Shown here: one piece after another, positions 56,601 to 64,000 of the stretch
How positions within the stretch are numbered: the stretch's first letter is position 1
Layout: each line of letters begins with the position of its first letter
From: Quercus robur
Lineage: Eukaryota > Streptophyta > Magnoliopsida > Fagales > Fagaceae
Direction of reading: 5' to 3'
NCBI RefSeq assembly: GCF_932294415.1
Contig: NC_065537.1
Coordinates: 8,598,349-8,662,348 of the forward strand
Length of the DNA: 64,000 nucleotides
Program-made: the position numbers and the translations under genes
Notes under the pieces: generated by a model
What the model was told of the DNA's origin: nothing
Database searches by the model: none
The model's input: the letters and a program-made list of their open reading frames with translations, nothing else

Positions 56601-56757
56601 TATTGTTGTGTTTCAGGAGTATTATGTTCATATGATTCAAGTGCTTCACAGCTTCTAGAGTTACGTGTGAGTGAGTTTTGTTCAACTGTTCCCAACTCAC
56701 ATGTTAAGTCTAGAGTCTGTTTTAGGGTTTTGTCACGGAATAGCCAAAGGGGGAGAT
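53606..56757 (+). other. Non-coding internal region of the Copia element
   Basis: No pol. A patch at about 54690-54870 repeats the TCGCGA/GCCGCGAG words of the LTR U3. Purine tracts of the AGGGGGAGA type occur near 55640, 55719, 55752, 55790, 56116 and 56747 (the last is the real primer). A T-rich 159-codon frame (55036-55515) would be very hydrophobic but resembles no protein I know, and probably reflects base composition. Confidence 0.6.
56745..56757 (+). promoter_or_regulatory. Polypurine tract
   Basis: CCAAAGGGGGAGAT immediately before the TG of the 3' LTR; the plus-strand primer site. Confidence 0.88.
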
Positions 56758-57865
56758 TGTAAGGTTGAATTTATTCAACCATCTAATTGGCTTTATTTCG
56801 TGCCAAATTTGCTTGTAATTAAGCATTTAGTAACCCTGTATTTAGGTGGGTTTGTTGTAAGGGTAGTGAGTGAGATAGAGTGAAGATTGCTCAAGAGTGT
56901 GCAAGAAAACAGAGACTCGCGACTGGGACTCGCGGGTGACTCGCGGCTGCAAGCCGCCAGAAGCAGCACACGTGCCAAGCATGCTGGAAGCTGAACAATC
57001 ATGCTAGCTGGAGCACTACAGGACAAAACAGGACAACTGGCCATACGGTTAACTCGCGACTGGACCTCGCGACTTAGTCAAGCCGCGAGGTCAAGCCGCG
57101 AGCCACCCCTGTTTTGTAAAACCTGACGTTTCACATTCCTCTCCCACTCCAGTATAAATACCCCTTTTACCCACGATTGAAAGAGAGCTTCCAGAGAGAA
57201 TTTTGAGAGAAAAACCCTAAAGAAAAACAAGATTGTTTCACCCACAATCTATACCTTAGAGTCTCTTCAAATTCCCCTACTTTCTTCCTCTCCATTGTCA
57301 AATCCTTGAGAGGCATTATACCAAACCTGGTTCTCACCATCATCATCACTGTGAGATAGTTGTTTGGATTTCTGGGAAGCAGTTAGGAAGGAACCAATCT
57401 TCATTGGTTGATGCTACGGTCTAGTAGCAGAATCCGGGAAGCTAGAAAAGAAAAAGGTTCGGCGCAACCTCGTTGGAGCAAGAAGCTTGGAGGGCTTAGG
57501 TGCACTGGGTAGATTAGGCTTGGAGGGTCTATTGCTGTCCTTGTATCCCAACTGTATTTTCTAGTGGATTGATTACCGCTTGGAGGGTAGCGGAGAGGTT
57601 TTTCGCCGAGGACTTCGGTTTCCTCTTCGATAACACATCGCGTGTTGTCTTTGTGTTTGCATCTTCCTTCCTCTCTATCTTTGCCTTTATATTATCTGCT
57701 GTGGTTTTATTTTGTTATGGCTTAGATAGTCTTTAACCAATTTCGTATTATAGCATGTGTTAAGTTTCCGCACACTAGTTGTTTGACATATTGCTTGTAT
57801 TGGTTAAGTTGTATTTTGGGGGTCTAAACGTTCAAAGGTGTTTTGTACACGTTTTTGAACTTTCA
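56758..57865 (+). repeat. 3' LTR of the gag-only Copia element
   Basis: Same length and ends as the 5' LTR. TATA box AGTATAAATACCCC at about 57151-57164. Most differences from the 5' LTR are transitions, many at CG sites. Confidence 0.93.
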
Positions 57866-57870
57866 GTAAG

Positions 57871-60800
57871 TAATCGTGCAAATCATAAAAGTTGTATTCT
57901 ATAACTGCATATATAAAATTCGAAAGTTCATGATTTGAAGTAAAATTAAAAGTCATATGAAAGAATTGTAGGTTGATGGTAAAGCAATAAGCTAAACATA
58001 AGGATGATCAATTTTTAAATTTGCTTGAATCAACTAAGTTAAAGTAAAGTAATCCATTTGTTTATTTAGAATGAATAGTGTTGCATTTATGAGCCAAACA
58101 GTAACTTTTAATTTCAAGTAAATATAGGGATGCAATGTGTGTGTTATAGATATAGATACATACACACATACACACCCTAAGAGCATTCACATTAGTTGGT
58201 TGGATAATATCAAGTTATCATCAAAGAATAGCTACCTGCTTAGCCTATAAAATAAAATAAAAAAAGATATAGCGAAATCAATATGAGATTATTAAGCTCA
58301 TTTTTATTCAAACATCAAGGCTTATAAAATTGGTAAAATATAATTACATACGTAGATCATCAAATCCCATATGCATATAAAAGAAAAAAGAAAGAAAGGA
58401 GAAGATAAAAGAACAACACCACCACCCCAGAAAATTAGGAGGAAAAAAAAAATTTCAAGGCTGCCATAGCAATAGAAATTTCACAAACTATAAACAAAAA
58501 ATTAACCAAAAGATATTAAGATGATACCACTAAAAAGCTGTAATGCACTTGGAATCTTCTTTGACGCTAAAAAGCTGTAATGCACTAGGAATCTTCTTCT
58601 CGTCAAACATAACTTCCTCTTTAATTGTCTTTTGAGTCAAAACTCAAGTTCTAGATTTCGTTGCTCTCTCTTGGCCCTCCATTCAACGGACTGGCCACAT
58701 CTATCGTTATATTAATTCTTGCTGGTAAAACATGAACTCCTAGATAAAAGACTTCAAAGTCAATACTGAACATAGCCCATTTAAGTCTTCTAAATCTTTC
58801 ATCGAATGCATGGATCATGTATGATCCAAGTGACAATATATATATTTCAACAAAACAATAGTGACAACATATATCGTCGAGTAAATGTTCAATCTTTTGA
58901 ATCTTTCTGTTATCTTTTATTTTTTACTAAATAAATCATTCATCATCTACAACATATTTTTCACAATACTCTCTTTTTTTTCTTTTGTGTGTGTGTGTAA
59001 CAATTGAGTTATTACGTTATTACTTGTCAGAATAGTAGTAATTCCTAAATCAATAGAAAATGCAACCATTTAAAAAAAAAAAAAAAATACTGTCAGCTTT
59101 GACTATAATTCAATCATAATTAATGTCAAATTTAAAAGGAATAAGAATTTTAGAAGTTAGGAGGTTAACTACTATTCAACAACATTGGCACCATATGACT
59201 TGGTTTGCCTCTGTTTAATACCAAGAATGTGACATACACAATAAAAAACAAATGAATAAACAAAATAAGCAAAGCTAACAACAACAACATATTTAAAAAC
59301 CCTGCCAATAAACTAAACCTAATAGCCTGAGCAGTACAAAATTAATAGATACCAAGTCTAATAGAACAATTTTTAATTAAATATCAAGAGGAAAAAAAAA
59401 AAAAGCATTCCAATAAATCAGAGCCATAAATCAAAAGAGAAATAATAGTAAAATTAGATACCAAGAAGAAAAAAAACAAAGGCAAGAATAGGAGTGGGTG
59501 TGCTAAATACGTTAAAATCATGAAATTTGGTGTAAAAATAAAATTAATTCAGGTGTATTCTCTGAAGCTTGAGATCTGAATTAGAATTTAAAAATTGAAT
59601 TTTAATACTAAGATAAAAATATAATGTGTGGTAATTCCTCTAAATTTTTTAACATTAGATTACGTAATAAACAACCATCCAAACTCACCAAATGTCATCC
59701 ATCAGGTACAAAGTATCAGACATGATAGAAAATGATAAAATTGAAATGACAATACCAACTTCAATTCCATGTGAAGATGGCTTTCTAGCACCTATAGTGA
59801 AATACTTCAATTTAATTTATTTCATCAAAACAGAGACAAAATTGTATCATAATTATATGATTTTGAAATTATGTAGACACAAATAAAATTGAAGCACCAC
59901 TTCAAAAACCAACAAAAGCTTTTTAATTTCTTAAAGCTTTTCTAATCAATCTAATGAATCACAAAGTCAAGCAAAAAACAAAAGTTAGCATCTTGTTATA
60001 TTTTAATAATTTTCCTCACACTTTTAATAGCAATTGAAAGACTACAAATGCGTACTTTTGGATTAGCATAGCAACCAAAAAGGCTTTACTTTTACACCAA
60101 CAAAGAGAATGCCTTTATTATAAAGAAGCGTAGGACTTTTTTGGAAAACACTAAGGCATATTTGAAAATAACAATTCAAATATTTAAAGGTTTCTCATTT
60201 TTTTTTTAGTTTACAACATTTAAAACAATACATTTTGTCACATTTTAAACCACAATATTTGCAGAAACATATCTACAACTTCATAAAGGCAATAGATCAC
60301 AAAAGTAATACATATAAAATTTCATAAACTTAAAAGAGTGGAAGTTATCCTTTGCATCAACACAGGTTGAACATTTCTTTTATGAACACTTCGTGGCAAA
60401 TCTATTACTGCATCCGCCACCCTCAAGTATATAGACTTCCGTCCGTTTGCTCTATGTGGCTTATTGTTTTGCCATTGTGCCATCCAGCATTGGCACCCCA
60501 TAATTGTGAATAGGTTCTACAACTATGAAAGTGAAACTCATCATGAATAAAAGATGACAATGGTGCCTTCATTGTGCAAATCACTTTTATATTAGTATCT
60601 ATATTTTTGCTTAAAGGATCAGACAATGATGTTTTCTCCAAAATTTTGTTATATATGAGAGTGACAATAAGAGATCCCGCAAAGAAAAGATGAACAACTA
60701 CACTAAACTAAATTAAATACAGAAACAGATCCAAAATTCAAAGAGAACAACTTCAAGAAACATACATTAAAAAATGACCCTTCTAGTAATACAAATCTGA

Positions 60801-61790
60801 TCACGAAAGAACATCACAAACATCAAATTTAGTATTCAGTATTTAGTGTCTACATGAAAAACAAAAGTTTTATGAGGCAAAATGCTCATTAAAAGTTAAA
60901 ACTATGTTTGCTAGAAAACATAAAAAATGAAATATTCATTTCCATGTGTGTACATTTATCTCTCTCAAAGTGAAAGGATCACAGGATTGTTTGAAAGAAT
61001 CTATTCTTTCTCAAGACATACTACCAATAATGATGCAGAAAGAGACAATAGAGAATAAAGGACAAAAAATGGTAAATATTTGGCATTAGTATTACTACTC
61101 AAACTGATGAACATGGACATCTACCTATTTTAAAGCCTCAATTTTCTATTCTCTACAAGAGTGAAATATATAAATAAATTAGTAAACATCTTTCCTATTA
61201 GTAAAGTATTTCCTTTTACCCATAAACAAAAAATAAATCAATAAACAAACTTTTTCTAAATTAACTACATAGATTACAAATACTCATGAGTCACAGTGCT
61301 CAAGGCATAGCTTCTAAAATAGACAAAACCTCGACCACAAAATTTGGGTTGTTCCCATCTTGTAGTTTCTAAATTGTTCAAAATGATCTTTCAAATATCT
61401 CATTCTATCACCAACAAAGCCCATCAACAGAATTCCTCTACCAACCCAATTAATTAAATAAAGCAGTACAAATTCTGTTTGCTTCAACGTTTTGGTCAAA
61501 ATTAAATATATATTTTTTAAAATGTAAAACTCATTGCTTGTCTTCAAAACTTAAATCTTTCAAAACTGATAAATCGCAGAGAGAAGTTTAAGGAAAAAAA
61601 AAAAGGAACTGAAATTTCCCAAGAAAGACAGACTTACACAGAACATAACCCACATAGAAATCCAATCTACACAATCATATGTAGAAAAAACTCTCAAAAA
61701 TAATCAGAAAATACCCAAAAAGTCAAAGAAAAACTGACCTCCTTACATAGATAAGCAAAGTGTTTATGACATTGTAATTGGGTCATAGCA
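57871..61790. other. AT-rich intergenic DNA
   Basis: No gene recognised. A minus-strand frame at 60423-60641 (72 codons, containing CRTYSQLWGANAGWHNGKTI) has mixed composition and may be an exon relic, unidentified. CTAAGAGCATTCACATTAG at about 58187 resembles a MITE end without a partner. An A run lies near 59072-59087. Confidence 0.4.
58531..58604. repeat. 37-bp tandem duplication
   Basis: TAAAAAGCTGTAATGCACTT and GGAATCTTCTT at 58531, repeated from 58568 with ACTAGG in place of ACTTGG. Confidence 0.92.
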
Positions 61791-62568
61791 AAACAAATAC
61801 TTGAGATTATATTATAATCTCACAGATTAGAGAGGCTTTTGACTAAATAGTGTGAGAGTGCTTTTTTCTAGTGTGTTTTCTAGGGCTCCGAGGTACTAGT
61901 GATTTCTCTCTTTTGTCCCTCAGAGCTCGTGCTGTGACAGTTGCTTAGGGGCTGGTCACTTCCCTTTTTTCTTATGGTTTTCATCTTTTAGTGCTATTTC
62001 TCTAAAAGTCACTTGCTAACTTTCCATTCCGAGGCGTCCTTGGGCAACTAGCCTTCAATCTTTCTTCCTTCAAGGTTTCTCACTTTTCAAACTCAGCTGT
62101 CGGTTGTATTTCGTTGCTGTCATTATTCCCAAATAGTTGGAATCTTTTACTGTTGGGTTGAAAGTTCCCTTCCAGTCGCTTCTACTTATGATTTTCTCAT
62201 TCTTGGTTCCTTGTGGTATAGCTCCTTTGTTCATGAATGTTGGCTCTATACTTTCTGATTCTTTGCTGCACCACTGGGTACTTGAGAAGGACATCTCTGT
62301 TCTTCATTTCTTGTATTTCGTGGTACCTCTCTTGAGCTGTCTCAATCCCACATTAGCTGTGCTGCATTACCTGAGGATCCCGGGCCTCTGGCAGCCTCTG
62401 GGTATCCCGGCCCAGTTCTTTCTCTGGATTTTGCTGGATTATTTAATGGCCTTTTTCTGGAAATCTGAACATAAATAGGGCCTTAATGTTGATTCTTCTT
62501 GCTGCTTGAATTGGGCCTTCTTTACTTTTCATGGAATGGGCTCTCTTGTGAAATTATGGCCTTCAACA
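61790..62568 (-). repeat. Putative LTR, minus strand
   Basis: On the minus strand it would start TGTTGAAGGCCATAATTTC at 62568, directly after a purine tract GAGCTCGGGGGGCTAA (62569-62584), the layout of a polypurine tract plus 3' LTR. A TATTTATG box lies near 62470. It is GC-richer than its surroundings. The outer end is not defined. Confidence 0.5.
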
Positions 62569-64000
62569 TTAGCCCCCCGAGCTCATGGGTTACCTGTAGC
62601 CCACGCGTGAGAAAATAAATTGTCTTTGGACACTTTCCTGGTTTGTAGAACCAATGAGTAGGCCAAATAATTCTTGAGGGAAACTCCAAAGGAATTGCTA
62701 CACTTCCATCATGGGATGAACTAACATGTTGCGAAAGATTAGAATTCACCTTCATATTAGTATTAGGCTGTAGATTGGTATTTAATAAATCAACTTTGTC
62801 AAACTAACAATAATATATGCAGATATATATGTATAACCAAATTATATTGGTATCACATTTAATGCTAAAAGTATATTTCTAGCACTAACATTTTTTTTTT
62901 TTGCTAGCAATTCTAGGATATGCTTTTTTGAAAGTAGCATACAAAAATTGTGTTGAATGCATATTAAATCTTAATATAAGATAGCATAACTTTGTCAACA
63001 AGATTTTGTTTGTTTTACAAAATAGGTTGAATGAGGGGACCCCCCATGAACTTTGCCAAAGATATTCTATGCATTGTAATACATGCATGCTATGGCTAAG
63101 GTGAATAACATCAAGATGTTTGCCCCATGAGATTTTTAGTCCATGAATAGTGACTTACCAATGGGACCATGATATCATAAATCATTGAATCATAAAAACA
63201 TACTGATTTAGAGTCTAATCAAGGTTAGCTATTCTTCTCAAAATGTATTAGAAGATAGAAACTTCCCTGAGGACATGACTTAGAAGGCTTAGGAATGTCT
63301 CCGCGCCCTGCTTTAGCTAAAGACCTTGCTCTTCTGGTGGATGCTCTTGATCTTTGCCTCATTCTTTTTCCAAATTGTGAGAGATTATATAATATTTCAG
63401 ATTGCAGCAGATTATTCACATACCATGCCACCAATTATATTGTTGTTTGAATTGCTAAATTCCATATAGTTCATAAGCCAAAGAAAATAACAGTGGCTGA
63501 ACTTATGTACAATAAAGTTTGCACTAGACTTCTTAATTTTCATCAAGTGAAAGATATATCTAAGGAAGATTTTTAATCTTGTCTTAGCCCCCAATGTATG
63601 CACTGGAAAAGCCAATTGCCAAATAAGATATAGCAATAAAAATTATTTCATGTATATGAAACCATGTGAGGATTTCAACCACACAAGAATTCCAAATTTG
63701 ATTTTTGATAATTGGTCAAGTAAGAAGACCAAAATTTTAGAATTTTCGTTTTAATCTATATGAATAAAACATTAGTGCATGGGTGATACCTCTTGCACAA
63801 CATTTTGCAGTGTTTTGACATATTCAAACATGGTATTAATGAGTGGGCTTACCGAAAGGGTACCTTTCTTTTGTTGAGTCGAAATACCTTCAAGCCTTTG
63901 GTGAGTTTGCACCTTGAAGGAGAAGGGAAATGTCGCTAGCTAGTTTGCAATGTCATTGACTAATCTCTTTGTATAGAGACTTGCAAAAGTATCCATGCTT
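62569..64000. other. Possible internal retroelement DNA, then AT-rich DNA
   Basis: If 61790-62568 is a 3' LTR, then sequence from 62585 upward would be internal. A minus frame at 62522-62755 (SSSHDGSVAIPLEFPSRIIW) is unidentified. Nothing else was recognised up to the window end. Confidence 0.35.

Larger units (their letters stand above)
51409..57865 (+). mobile_element. Complete gag-only Copia-type LTR element, 6.46 kb
   Basis: Two 1108-bp LTRs (51409-52516, 56758-57865), both TG...CA, with perfect 5-bp target repeats GTAAG (51404-51408, 57866-57870). A tRNA-Met-type primer-binding site TGGTATCAAAGC starts at 52519. A polypurine tract AAAGGGGGAGAT precedes the 3' LTR. The only coding region is a gag remnant (52592-53605). 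No protease, integrase, RT or RNase H occurs in the remaining 3.1 kb. The LTRs differ at about two dozen positions by eye, roughly 2 %, so it is fairly young. It must have relied on proteins from a relative. Confidence 0.92.

Noticed and set aside
58187..58260. Complete MITE starting CTAAGAGCATTCACATTAG
   Set aside because: No inverted partner was found in the following kilobases, so it is noted only as a possible orphan end.

Overview
The window is nuclear DNA from a plant, most likely a woody eudicot. It has no bacterial-style operons. It has spliced exons with GT/AG borders, long AT-rich introns, poly(A)-tailed retroposons, and almost every plant transposon class: Copia and Ty3/gypsy LTR elements, LINE, SINE, CACTA, hAT, PIF/Harbinger and Mutator-type MITEs, and Helitrons. 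The LTR families remind me of Fagaceae (oak/chestnut) repeats, but that is recollection, not a search. No intact host gene is present.

Layout. 1-3.1 kb: LTR debris, then the 3' end of a Tat-type Ty3/gypsy element (3' LTR on +, degenerate ORF antisense to it). 3.2-9.06 kb: three exons of a broken VPS4/SKD1-like AAA ATPase, split by a MITE and by a 3.86-kb non-autonomous CACTA element that carries a SINE. 9.5-13.3 kb: a decayed LINE split by LTR-like sequence, a Helitron 3' end, and a 1.83-kb Helitron. 13.3-18.0 kb: AT-rich DNA, a second Tat LTR split by a 778-bp hAT element, and a LINE scrap. 18.0-23.9 kb: a minus-strand Copia relic (LTR with a MITE inside, a 'plant transposon protein' ORF, the C-terminal part of gag, no pol). 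24-27.1 kb: further LTR-like sequence.

27.5-48.7 kb: the 3' half of a SPIKE1-type (DOCK/DHR2 Rho-GEF) gene, now a pseudogene. Nine exon blocks plus the terminal C-terminal exon segment are readable on the + strand. They carry five in-frame stops and two frameshifts, and at least two coding blocks are missing. The introns hold solo LTRs (one nested inside another), a LINE with a perfect 14-bp target duplication, a Mutator-like element containing a Helitron containing a MITE, and a PIF-type element. A 3.9-kb hAT element with a broken transposase sits exactly where several DHR2 exons should be. At 49.13-49.57 kb a second, partial copy of one SPIKE1 exon and its intron preserves the empty site of the LTR inserted at 34-36 kb.

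51.4-57.9 kb: a structurally complete 6.46-kb Copia-type element with two 1108-bp LTRs, 5-bp target duplications, primer-binding site and polypurine tract, but coding only for a gag remnant. The solo LTRs at 34.0, 34.5 and 38.5 kb are close relatives of its LTRs, and 27.7 kb is a more distant one. 57.9-64 kb: AT-rich intergenic DNA with one more LTR-like block at about 61.8-62.6 kb.

The window records successive nested insertions into two decaying gene copies. I found no evidence for a new defence or metabolic system. The most informative signals are the empty-site paralog, the hAT-associated exon loss, and the two pol-less Copia families.
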